Assembly (NCBI GenBank): GCA_964455485.1
Contig: CAYVXT010000020.1
Span: 1-13,327 of the forward strand
DNA length: 13,327 bases
Source: CAYVXT01 sp964455485
GTDB lineage: Bacteria; Patescibacteriota; Minisyncoccia; Phycocordibacterales; WO2-35-19
Direction of reading: 5' to 3'
Shown here: positions 6,597 through 13,082 of the stretch, piece after piece
Layout: every line of letters starts with the position of its first letter
Position numbering within the stretch: position 1 is the stretch's first letter
Program-made: the position numbers and the translations under genes
Notes under the pieces: generated by a model
Database searches by the model: none
What the model saw: only the letters and a program-made list of their open reading frames with translations
What the model was told of the DNA's origin: nothing

Positions 6597-6626
6597 CTAA
6601 CCCCATGGAGCAACCCACGGGGCTAG
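6597..6626. other. Hairpin in the uvrA leader
   Basis: CTA-A-CCCC-A-TGG (6597-6608) faces CCA-C-GGGG-C-TAG (6615-6626) around a six-base loop. Ten pairs form, interrupted by two A/C mismatches. Read from the opposite strand the two mismatches become G-U pairs, so the minus-strand RNA would fold perfectly. No T-run follows on either side. Its role is unknown. Confidence 0.5.
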
Positions 6627-6641
6627 ATGTGTATATAAAAT

Positions 6642-9344
6642 ATGGCAAAAAAAGAGGAAAACAAAATAGTCGGTGAAAAACTAATAGTAAAAGGCGCAAG
6701 AACACACAACCTTAAAAATATAACGGTTGAAATGCCCCGAAACAAAATGGTTGTTTTCACGGGACTTTCTGGAAGCGGTAAATCGTCGCTTGCTTTTGAT
6801 ACTATTTTTGCTGAAGGTCAGCGCCGCTATGTAGAATCCCTCTCATCTTACGCTCGGCAATTCCTCCGACAAATGCAAAAACCGGATGTCGATGAAATCG
6901 CTGGTCTTTCTCCTGCTATCTCTATCGACCAAAAATCGCGTTCAAACAACCCGCGCTCAACTGTAGCCACAATTACAGAAATTTATGATTATTTGAGAGT
7001 TTTATACGCACGCATAGGTAGACCTCATTGTCTGGTATGCGGGAATGAGATTAAACGCCTTTCAAACGACGAAATCAAAAATTTTATTTTGGAAAAAGTA
7101 AGGGCTGAAGAAAAAAATATTTCCCTCGTTGGGCCTAGCAAAAAATTCGACAAATCGCTTCGGGAAAAAAATAAAAACAATAACTCAACTGAAGATGAGA
7201 AAGCAAACAAAATTGTATTCCCAAAATATTTGGAGCTGTTTGCTCCTGTAGTGCGTGGAAGGAAAGGTGAGTACTACCAACTACTTTATGACATGTTAGG
7301 TAAAGGTTATACGGAGGCAATAATTGATGGAAAGCGTCAGTCTTTGCGCGAGCGCATTGAACTTTCAAAAACAAAGCGCCATGACATCTCTGTTTTGGTT
7401 GATTCAATAAATATTGATGATTTTAAGAACAATAAAAAGGATGCAGAAGAAAGGCTTGCGGAGTCTCTTGAACAGGCACTGAATGAAGCAGAAGGCTTGG
7501 TAGAAATTTCCTTCCGCGATATGGATTTGGAAAATCATGGTGGCAAAGCTGTAGATGAAAACAGAGAGGCCACTATAATGTCTTCAAAATTTTCATGTCC
7601 AAACGATGGCTACTCGTATCCCGAAATTGAGCCAAGGCTGTTTTCGTTCAACTCACCATACGGAGCATGTCCAGAATGTAACGGTTTGGGTACCAAACAT
7701 CTTTTTGGTGATGAGCCATGCCCAGTATGTAATGGTGCAAGGCTTCGACCGGAAGCTCTTCATGTTTTAATTGGTGGAATCAACGTAGTTCAGTTTGTGG
7801 ATATGTCTATCGAAAAGGCATTTACTTTTTTGGATGAGGCAAAATTGACTGAGCGTGAAAAAAACATTTCGAAAGTTGTTATTCGAGAAATTGAGTCAAG
7901 GCTCAGGTTTATGCTAAATGTAGGTATTGAATATCTTTCCTTAAATCGGAGGGCACATACCCTTTCAGGAGGAGAAGCGCAGCGTATAAGGCTTGCATCT
8001 CAATTGGGAAGTGGGCTTGTGGGCGCTCTTTATGTGTTAGATGAGCCAACTATTGGCCTGCACTCAAGAGACAACGATAGACTTATAAAAACACTAGTCG
8101 AACTTAGAGATCTAGGTAATACAATTTTGGTTGTTGAGCATGATGAGGAAACTATTTTCGCCTCTGATTATATTGTTGATATTGGTCCGGGTGCTGGAGT
8201 ACATGGTGGCAATGTGGTGGCATCAGGTTATTTAGATGATTTGTTAAGTGCGAAGAAAAATGAATCTGGTTCCAGTACCCTTGCATATTTGCGAGGCGAA
8301 AATTTTATTGATATTCCAGATGAGAGGCGAACACAAGATAAAGGAAGCATTAAAATCCGGGGGGGTAATGTTTTCAATATAAAAAATATGGATGTAGATA
8401 TCCCTCTTGGCAGGTTTGTTTGTGTGACAGGTGTTTCAGGAAGTGGTAAATCTTCTTTGGTGTACGAAATATTATATAAAAACCTTCAAGGTAGGTTTGA
8501 AAGAAAGTATCGTTCAGCACAAATTTTTAATTGCTCGTCTTTTTCTGGTACAGAATATTTAGGCAGGAGTATTCTAATTGATCAGTCACCAATCGGGCGT
8601 ACGCCGAGGTCAAATCCTGCTACATATACCGGAGCGTGGGGATTTGTAAGAGAATTGTTTGCTGAGACTTCAGAGGCTCGGGTGCGAGGGTGGGGACCAG
8701 GTAGATTTTCATTTAACAGGCCAGGAGGTAGATGCGAAACTTGTGAAGGTAATGGTGAAATAGCTGTTGAGATGCACTTCCTTCCAACCGTCTATGTACC
8801 CTGTGATGTTTGTGGAGGGAAAAGGTTTATGAAAGAAACTTTAGATGTGAAATATAAAAAGAAAAATATTTACGAAATTCTAAAAATGACTGTTGAGGAG
8901 GCTCTTACTTTTTTTGAAGATATCCCTGCAATTCATGACAGAATAAAAACTTTGAATGATGTTGGTTTGGGTTATTTGGAGCTTGGCCAATCAGCCACCA
9001 CTCTTTCCGGTGGGGAAGCCCAAAGAGTAAAAATTTCAAGTGAGCTTTATCGTCCTCATATTCAAAAAACAATCTATATCTTAGATGAGCCAACTATCGG
9101 CTTACATTATGATGATGTAAAAAGATTGATAGAAATATTGCAACGTTTGATTGATAAAGGTAATACTGTTCTTGTGATTGAACACAATATGGATGTTATA
9201 AAAAGTGCTGACTATGTTATTGATATTGGTCCAGAAGGAGGTGTTGGGGGAGGGAAGGTTGTAGCTAAAGGCACTCCTGAAGAAGTTGCAAACAACAAAA
9301 ATTCCTATACTGGAAAGTATCTGAAAAAGAGTTTGAAGATTTAA
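6642..9344 (+). CDS. uvrA: Excinuclease ABC subunit A lacking the insertion domain
   Basis: The damage-sensing ATPase dimer of nucleotide excision repair. Both ABC modules are complete: Walker A GLSGSGKSS (41-49) and GVSGSGKSS in the second half, LSGGEAQR signatures in each, and Walker B YVLDEPTIGLH and YILDEPTIGLH. The C-terminal zinc module has its two CxxC pairs (CETC and CDVC). The N-terminal half is unusual. CPEC (343-346) is followed after 13 residues by CPVC (360-363), whereas in E. coli UvrA roughly a hundred more residues, the insertion domain, lie there. In the preceding pair Cys319-Pro-Asn-Asp322, Asp replaces the usual second Cys. The UvrB-binding region (about 134-318) instead carries extra Lys/Asn/Glu-rich sequence (about 165-190), so the total of 900 residues is near normal. 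It starts with ATG and no SD, and truB follows 13 bases later. Confidence 0.97.
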   Translation: MAKKEENKIVGEKLIVKGARTHNLKNITVEMPRNKMVVFTGLSGSGKSSLAFDTIFAEGQRRYVESLSSYARQFLRQMQKPDVDEIAGLSPAISIDQKSRSNNPRSTVATITEIYDYLRVLYARIGRPHCLVCGNEIKRLSNDEIKNFILEKVRAEEKNISLVGPSKKFDKSLREKNKNNNSTEDEKANKIVFPKYLELFAPVVRGRKGEYYQLLYDMLGKGYTEAIIDGKRQSLRERIELSKTKRHDISVLVDSINIDDFKNNKKDAEERLAESLEQALNEAEGLVEISFRDMDLENHGGKAVDENREATIMSSKFSCPNDGYSYPEIEPRLFSFNSPYGACPECNGLGTKHLFGDEPCPVCNGARLRPEALHVLIGGINVVQFVDMSIEKAFTFLDEAKLTEREKNISKVVIREIESRLRFMLNVGIEYLSLNRRAHTLSGGEAQRIRLASQLGSGLVGALYVLDEPTIGLHSRDNDRLIKTLVELRDLGNTILVVEHDEETIFASDYIVDIGPGAGVHGGNVVASGYLDDLLSAKKNESGSSTLAYLRGENFIDIPDERRTQDKGSIKIRGGNVFNIKNMDVDIPLGRFVCVTGVSGSGKSSLVYEILYKNLQGRFERKYRSAQIFNCSSFSGTEYLGRSILIDQSPIGRTPRSNPATYTGAWGFVRELFAETSEARVRGWGPGRFSFNRPGGRCETCEGNGEIAVEMHFLPTVYVPCDVCGGKRFMKETLDVKYKKKNIYEILKMTVEEALTFFEDIPAIHDRIKTLNDVGLGYLELGQSATTLSGGEAQRVKISSELYRPHIQKTIYILDEPTIGLHYDDVKRLIEILQRLIDKGNTVLVIEHNMDVIKSADYVIDIGPEGGVGGGKVVAKGTPEEVANNKNSYTGKYLKKSLKI

Positions 9345-9357
9345 AAGAAAAGCCAAA

Positions 9358-10077
9358 ATGATTCACAACCTATATAAAAAGCGGGGAGATACACCATTGG
9401 AATGCCTTGAGAAGTATAGGATGTCGAAACCAGAATTAAAGGATGAAAAAATGACTTATTTGGGTAGGCTAGACCCTATGGCTGAGGGGGTTTTGTTGGT
9501 AGCAAGTGGTGAAGATATAAAACAAAGAGAAAACTATTTAGGGCTAGACAAGACTTATGAGTTCGGTGTACTTATAGGTTTTTCTACTGACTCGTATGAT
9601 CTTTTAGGAAAAATTACAGAAGAGGAGAAAGTGGAGAGTGTGAGCGAAATTGATTTGGTAAAAATTGCTCAAATTTATAAAGGGAGGAGAGATCAAAAAT
9701 TTCCAAAATATTCTTCCTTCATGATTGATCACCCTGAAGTTGAGTCACCAATAAAACAAATCGATATTTATGATATTAAATTTGACGGGTTAGATACACT
9801 TAGGGGCAAAGAACTTTTGAGTCGCATAAATATTGATATAAATAAGGTAAATGGAAATTTTAGACAGGAGGAAATATTAAACTTATGGAAACGAGCACTT
9901 GAAAATAGGCTTAATGATAATTTTTTCGTTGCTAATTTTGTTGCAAAAGTGTCTTCCGGTACTTATATACGAAGCATTGTAAATGATATGGGGAAAACAC
10001 TTTCCTCATGTGCTACGGCGTTTTACATAAAAAGGACACAGGTTGGGGATTACGACATTTCCAACTCAATAACTTAA
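9358..10077 (+). CDS. truB: Short tRNA pseudouridine synthase B-like protein
   Basis: Predicted to convert uridine 55 of tRNA (T-loop) to pseudouridine. TruB hallmarks are GRLDPMAEGVL (36-46) with the catalytic Asp39, KTYEF (65-69) followed by GFSTDSYD..G, the QKFPKYSS segment corresponding to the family's QxPPxYSAxK, and GTYIRS (201-206) followed by DMG and an xRT..G strand near the end. At 239 residues it is clearly shorter than the roughly 300-residue enzymes. It lacks the usual DKPxGxTS opening (here KKRGDTPLE), the His-x-Gly before TLDP is replaced by YLGRLDP, and there is no C-terminal PUA-like domain. Catalytic residues are kept, so it is likely functional though divergent. It sits 13 bases after uvrA without an SD and is probably co-transcribed with it. 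Confidence 0.85.
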   Translation: MIHNLYKKRGDTPLECLEKYRMSKPELKDEKMTYLGRLDPMAEGVLLVASGEDIKQRENYLGLDKTYEFGVLIGFSTDSYDLLGKITEEEKVESVSEIDLVKIAQIYKGRRDQKFPKYSSFMIDHPEVESPIKQIDIYDIKFDGLDTLRGKELLSRINIDINKVNGNFRQEEILNLWKRALENRLNDNFFVANFVAKVSSGTYIRSIVNDMGKTLSSCATAFYIKRTQVGDYDISNSIT

Positions 10078-10120
10078 TTATTTTTTCATGGTGTGGTAAT
10101 CTTTTATAGGGGGTAAGGAT

Positions 10121-10300
10121 ATGGTCTGGATTGTTGTGGAGTTTTTTATGCTCTTCTGTACGGGTATGCGGCAAGAGCTGGAGGGAGTGTCGCAAAAAGC
10201 ACTCCGGGTTCTTACGACAATTGTCATGTGGCCCCTACTGATTTTTATTGGGGCTGTTGTTCTCTGGAAGGCTCCAGAGAAAAGGGGAAACGATTGTTGA
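10121..10300 (+). CDS. Small single-pass membrane protein, unknown function
   Basis: A 59-residue reading frame with SD-like AGGGGG (10108-10113) seven bases before the ATG, ending in TGA just before a hairpin. The product has a hydrophobic N-terminus (about residues 2-13), a polar stretch with Arg-Gln-Glu-Leu-Glu (17-21), a strong membrane helix (about 31-49, containing MWPLLIFIGAVVLW) and a charged tail with Lys/Arg and a terminal Cys. I recognise no family. Support comes from the SD, the fitting terminator, the coherent hydrophobic pattern and G+C-richer codon use, all shared with the other accessory genes here. The opposite-strand frames over this stretch lack such signals. Confidence 0.6.
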   Translation: MVWIVVEFFMLFCTGMRQELEGVSQKALRVLTTIVMWPLLIFIGAVVLWKAPEKRGNDC

Positions 10301-10308
10301 AAAGAAAT

Positions 10309-10349
10309 AAACGGCTGGTTGTGCATTACACTCCAGCCGTTTCGGTTTT
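10309..10349 (+). terminator. Intrinsic terminator of the small membrane-protein gene
   Basis: AAACGGCTGG (10309-10318) and CCAGCCGTTT (10333-10342) form a perfect 10-bp stem with a 14-nt loop, followed by CGG and four T. The T-run is displaced and short, so efficiency is uncertain, but the position right after the stop codon fits. Confidence 0.6.
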
Positions 10350-10371
10350 ATTACTTGTTGTCTATTATCGA

Positions 10372-10377
10372 TATAGT
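10372..10377 (+). promoter_or_regulatory. Candidate -10 box of the malic enzyme gene
   Basis: TATAGT with no convincing -35 at the right distance. It would place the transcript start about five bases before the ATG at 10389, matching the leaderless style of uvrB, yqeY and rmuC. Confidence 0.3.
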
Positions 10378-10388
10378 ATTATGAATGA

Positions 10389-11585
10389 ATGTCTAATGAT
10401 GTATATAAAAAATCACTTTTAATGCATAAAAAAAGTGCTGGTAAAATTGCACTTTCTCTCAAAGTCCCAATAAAAAATAAATCTGATCTTTCTTTGGCTT
10501 ACTCTCCTGGTGTAGCAGAAGTGTCAAGAGAAATTGCAAGAAACCCGAAATCAGTTTTTACCTACACAATAAAGTCTAATGCTGTAGCGGTGATATCAGA
10601 TGGTTCAGCTATATTAGGTTTGGGAAATTTGGGTGCCCATGCGGCTATACCAGTTATGGAAGGCAAAGCTGCTTTGTTTAAAAAATTTGCAGACATTGAT
10701 GCGTTTCCACTTTGCCTCAATACTCAAGATGAGAATGAAATAGTGAATGTTGTGAAAGCCATTTCACCAATGTTTGGAGCTATAAATTTGGAGGATATTT
10801 CGGCTCCACGTTGTTTTAATATTGAAAAATGTCTTCGAGAGGAGCTTCCAATACCTGTAATGCATGATGATCAGCATGGGACTGCAGTAGTGGTGCTCGC
10901 GGGACTTATAAATGCTTTGAAAATAAGACAAACCCCACCCCCAGCCCGCTCCCAAAAGGAGAGGGGGGATAAAAAAATATCGTATCTAGATAAAGTTAGG
11001 CAAGTTAAAGTTGTTATAAATGGTGCTGGCTCGGCAGGCCTTGCAATTGCTGAACTACTTTTAGAATATGGTTTTCAAAATTTAATTCTTTTAGACAGTA
11101 AAGGTACAATTTATGAGGGCAGGGATGATTTAAATGAGGAAAAGAAATTGTTTGCTAAAAAAACTAATAAGGAAAAAATAAAAGGAGGCTTAGTAGAGAC
11201 AATGGTGGGGGCAGATATTTTTATTGGTGTAAGTAAAGCAAAACTAGTGACGAGTGAAATGGTGAGAAGTATGAATGCAAAACCAATTATTTTTGCTTTA
11301 GCAAATCCTGAGCCTGAAATAATGCCTGAAGAAGCTAAAAAAGCGGGTGCATATATTGTGGCGACTGGTCGCTCCGACTATCCAAATCAGGTCAACAATG
11401 CTCTTGCCTTCCCGGGCATTTTCCGCGGTGCGCTTGATAACAAAATAAAACAATTTAACAACAAAATGTTTACAAAGGCCGCTCTCGCTCTTGCCTCCGC
11501 TATCAAAAAACCAACTCCCGAAAAAATAATCCCAAGTCCCTTTGATAAAGGTGTGGTGGAGAAGATTGCGAAAGTAATAAAATAA
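10389..11585 (+). CDS. NAD(P)-dependent malic enzyme
   Basis: Oxidatively decarboxylates malate to pyruvate with reduction of NAD(P), linking C4 acids to pyruvate. The 398-residue product matches the short bacterial form. The N-terminal domain has AYSPGVA (37-43, catalytic Tyr38), EGKAALFKKF (91-100, base Lys93), the metal ligands in NLEDI (133-137) and MHDDQHGT (158-165). The Rossmann domain has NGAGSAG (211-217) and an Asp at the end of the second strand (LLDSKG, Asp236), typical of the family; cofactor preference is not decided. ATGRSDYPNQVNN (325-337) is the conserved closing motif. Between NALK (176-179) and VKVVINGAG it carries about 15-20 residues more than relatives, rich in Pro/Arg/Lys (180-200), encoded by a hairpin-forming insertion. 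It starts with ATG without an SD. The next gene is convergent. Confidence 0.95.
   Translation: MSNDVYKKSLLMHKKSAGKIALSLKVPIKNKSDLSLAYSPGVAEVSREIARNPKSVFTYTIKSNAVAVISDGSAILGLGNLGAHAAIPVMEGKAALFKKFADIDAFPLCLNTQDENEIVNVVKAISPMFGAINLEDISAPRCFNIEKCLREELPIPVMHDDQHGTAVVVLAGLINALKIRQTPPPARSQKERGDKKISYLDKVRQVKVVINGAGSAGLAIAELLLEYGFQNLILLDSKGTIYEGRDDLNEEKKLFAKKTNKEKIKGGLVETMVGADIFIGVSKAKLVTSEMVRSMNAKPIIFALANPEPEIMPEEAKKAGAYIVATGRSDYPNQVNNALAFPGIFRGALDNKIKQFNNKMFTKAALALASAIKKPTPEKIIPSPFDKGVVEKIAKVIK
10931..10969. repeat. C-rich/G-rich hairpin inserted in frame in the malic enzyme gene
   Basis: A pyrimidine-rich left half (10933-10953, with runs of C) and a purine-rich right half (10958-10968, ending in six G) surround CAAAA. 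CCC-G-CTCC (10945-10952) pairs with GGAG-A-GGG (10958-10965) with one mismatch, and the outer C and G runs can pair further if AG is bulged. It encodes part of the extra segment of the malic enzyme. The form resembles short dispersed palindromic repeats seen in many environmental genomes. That comparison is from memory of the style, not a match. Confidence 0.6.
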
Positions 11586-11608
11586 AATTTATTGCGAATA
11601 ATAAAGCA

Positions 11609-11639
11609 GGTCCCGTGACGTGTATCACGAGACCTTTTT
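11609..11639. terminator. Terminator shared by malic enzyme and EamA genes
   Basis: GGTCCCGTGA (11609-11618) and TCACGAGACC (11625-11634) form a 10-bp stem (one mismatch on the plus strand that becomes a G-U pair on the minus strand) around a six-base loop. Five T follow on the plus strand (11635-11639), ending the malic enzyme transcript. On the minus strand the following sequence TGCTTTATTATT is a weaker T-tract, so it may also end the EamA transcript. The EamA stop codon lies inside the stem. Confidence 0.75.
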
Positions 11640-12485
11640 CTGGTTAGAAATCCAGAGAGATAGATACCCTGCACCAAAGAGAGCGATTGCGACCCCGAAC
11701 CACTGAGAGAAGTTGAGCTTCTCTCCGAGAAGTACGCCAGCCATGATGATTATGGCCGGTGTTTCTCCTTGAGCAAGAACACTTGCGACTTCAGTCGGCA
11801 GGTTGTCGATAGCTTCGATGTTGGCGATAAAATACAGGAAGCCACCTGTTAGAGCGAAGGCAACCAAGAGAATCGTTGTTTTGAAATCAGGAACCTGGAC
11901 TACAGATCCTGAAATCAAATTTGCTGAAATAGCGATCAGTGCTACTACCAGAGCTTGCCAGAAACAGCGATTTAAGCGGGTTCCTTTGGCTTTGGAAAGA
12001 GCTTCGTAATACAATGCTCCGGAAATCGCTCCGCAAATTGTCCAAGCGACACCCTTGAATGAAAGGATTGTATTGTTGCCCCATGGATGAAGAGTAAACA
12101 CCACCCCCGCCAACATGACCATCAAACTGCTGATAGCGGTAAGTGAAACTTGTCTACCTCTACCCCAAGCGAACAGGAAATTTACGACTGGCGCAGTGGT
12201 AATAATAATAATCGCCAGGCTTGGTCCAATTTCCCGAATGCCATGGTACAAACCCAGACACCCGAACGCAAACCCAACTCCCGAAAGGAGAGTGTACCAA
12301 TCAGTCGGAAACACTTTTCCTCTCAAGATGAGAACGGCGAAGACGGCGGTCGTTATCCCGCGAGCAAACATGAGTTGTTCTTCTGTAAACGATTTCAGGA
12401 TGTTGACAAACGGGAGAGCGAGACCTGCTGTGAGCCAGATACCCACTGCTCCAAATAGACCACGAACAACTTTTTTACCGTGCAA
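11625..12485 (-). CDS. EamA-family (drug/metabolite superfamily) transporter
   Basis: An integral membrane protein of 286 residues with about ten hydrophobic helices arranged as two EamA repeats (about residues 8-137 and 150-280). The second repeat ends with the characteristic PTEVASVLAQGETPAIIIMA region, then GVLLGEKLNFSQWFGVAIALFGAGYL. Family members are metabolite or drug exporters or permeases. The substrate cannot be told from sequence. The start is TTG, supported by AAGGGAG with a six-base spacer, and the next in-frame Met is far inside the first repeat. The short charged end QKKVS runs into the terminator stem. G+C is visibly higher than in flanking core genes, and the promoter has the same TATTTT -10 as the PEP-CTERM gene, so I infer it was acquired. 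It is convergent with the malic enzyme gene. Confidence 0.88.
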   Translation of the reverse strand: MHGKKVVRGLFGAVGIWLTAGLALPFVNILKSFTEEQLMFARGITTAVFAVLILRGKVFPTDWYTLLSGVGFAFGCLGLYHGIREIGPSLAIIIITTAPVVNFLFAWGRGRQVSLTAISSLMVMLAGVVFTLHPWGNNTILSFKGVAWTICGAISGALYYEALSKAKGTRLNRCFWQALVVALIAISANLISGSVVQVPDFKTTILLVAFALTGGFLYFIANIEAIDNLPTEVASVLAQGETPAIIIMAGVLLGEKLNFSQWFGVAIALFGAGYLSLWISNQKKVS

Positions 12486-12490
12486 GAAAA

Positions 12491-12536
12491 TCTCCCTTCC
12501 AGTCCGGAAAATAACATAAATTTATTAATTTAGCAA
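12491..12536 (-). promoter_or_regulatory. Promoter and SD of the EamA gene
   Basis: On the minus strand: TTGCTA (12531-12536), 17-nt spacer, TATTTT (12508-12513) with TG in front. The predicted leader is about 16 nt and carries AAGGGAG, six bases from the TTG start. Confidence 0.6.
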
Positions 12537-12558
12537 GGTTATATTATGTTGTAGAGAT

Positions 12559-13026
12559 TTACACCAAAATCTCCTCCACGATTTTTTTGATTGTAGCGCC
12601 GTCGGCGTTGCCTGCGGTTTCTTTAGATACTGCCCCGACGATTAAGCCAACCTTAGGCTTAATCGCTCCGACCGTAGCGTCGGAGTTAGTTAATTCTGCA
12701 ATTTTTCTCAAAACAATCTCTTTGATTTTTTCTTCACTCATTTGGGCTGGTAAAAATTCTTCCAAAATAATCATTTCAGCTTTTTCGGCTTCAGCGAGTT
12801 CGGGTCTGCCACCCTTTTCAAATTGTTCAATTGAATCCTTCCTTTGCTTTACAAGTCTTCGAATTACGGCTGTTGCTTCTTGGTCTGAAAGCTTGTCTTG
12901 AGGAGTGCGCTTTAGTGCTACTGACTCATTTGTAAAAGCGGCCAAAACTCCCCTTAGAGTAGTAAGCCTTACTTGGTCTTTTGCCCGCATCGCATCTTTT
13001 ATTTGGTTTTGGATTTGTTCGTGCAT
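12559..13026 (-). CDS. GatB/YqeY domain protein
   Basis: A 155-residue protein of the YqeY family, related to the tail domain of the GatB subunit of the glutamyl-tRNA(Gln) amidotransferase. YqeY-type proteins are thought to bind tRNA, but their exact role is not settled. Typical features are the helical N-terminus with MRAKDQVRLTTLRGVLAA (13-30), the RRLVKQRKDSIEQFEKGGRPELAEAE core, EFLPAQMSEEKI (89-100) and the C-terminal GNADGATIKKIVEEIL (139-154). Between AEL and the final domain it has a few residues more than usual (about 112-124), encoded by two adjacent palindromes. It starts with ATG and no SD, with a promoter directly before it. No terminator hairpin was seen after the stop. The EamA gene follows on the same strand but has its own promoter. 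Confidence 0.92.
   Translation of the reverse strand: MHEQIQNQIKDAMRAKDQVRLTTLRGVLAAFTNESVALKRTPQDKLSDQEATAVIRRLVKQRKDSIEQFEKGGRPELAEAEKAEMIILEEFLPAQMSEEKIKEIVLRKIAELTNSDATVGAIKPKVGLIVGAVSKETAGNADGATIKKIVEEILV
12639..12684. repeat. Two adjacent small palindromes within yqeY
   Basis: CGATTAAGCC (12639-12648) and GGCTTAATCG (12656-12665) are perfect 10-nt inverse complements with a 7-nt loop. Right beside them TCCGAC (12667-12672) and GTCGGA (12679-12684) form a second stem with a 6-nt loop. They encode the slightly enlarged loop of the YqeY C-terminal part. An imperfect direct repeat (TAGCGCCGTCGGCGTT at 12594-12609, TAGCGTCGGAGTT at 12675-12687) flanks them. Confidence 0.5.
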
Positions 13027-13032
13027 AAGTAA

Positions 13033-13061
13033 AGTTTAAAGTTAAAAAGCGCAAGGCGCAA
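13033..13061 (-). promoter_or_regulatory. yqeY promoter giving a leaderless transcript
   Basis: On the minus strand: TTGCGC (13056-13061), 17-nt spacer, TAAACT (13033-13038). Seven bases past the -10 box is the A of the yqeY ATG (13026), so the mRNA would have no leader. A 7-bp tandem GCGCAAG pair (13049-13062) overlaps the -35. Confidence 0.55.
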
Positions 13062-13066
13062 GTTTT

Positions 13067-13075
13067 TGTTATAAT
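13067..13075 (+). promoter_or_regulatory. Extended -10 promoter of rmuC
   Basis: TGT-TATAAT, a perfect extended -10, with no clear -35. Transcription would begin at about 13082, immediately before the ATG at 13083. Confidence 0.65.
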
Positions 13076-13082
13076 AACCTTT

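Noticed and set aside
4440..6640. LexA/SOS operators before uvrB or uvrA
   Set aside because: Neither CTG-N10-CAG nor GAAC-N4-GTTC types occur around the promoters.
7125..7215. Palindromic element behind the extra Lys/Asn-rich segment of UvrA
   Set aside because: The DNA is A-rich but I find no inverted arms. It looks like low-complexity drift in a loop.
7232..7246. GGAGC/GCTCC hairpin in uvrA
   Set aside because: It is only five pairs and encodes the conserved LELFAPV part of the protein, so coding constraint explains it.
12115..12519. Plus-strand frames opposite the EamA transporter
   Set aside because: They are shadows of a clear ten-helix membrane protein and lack start signals.
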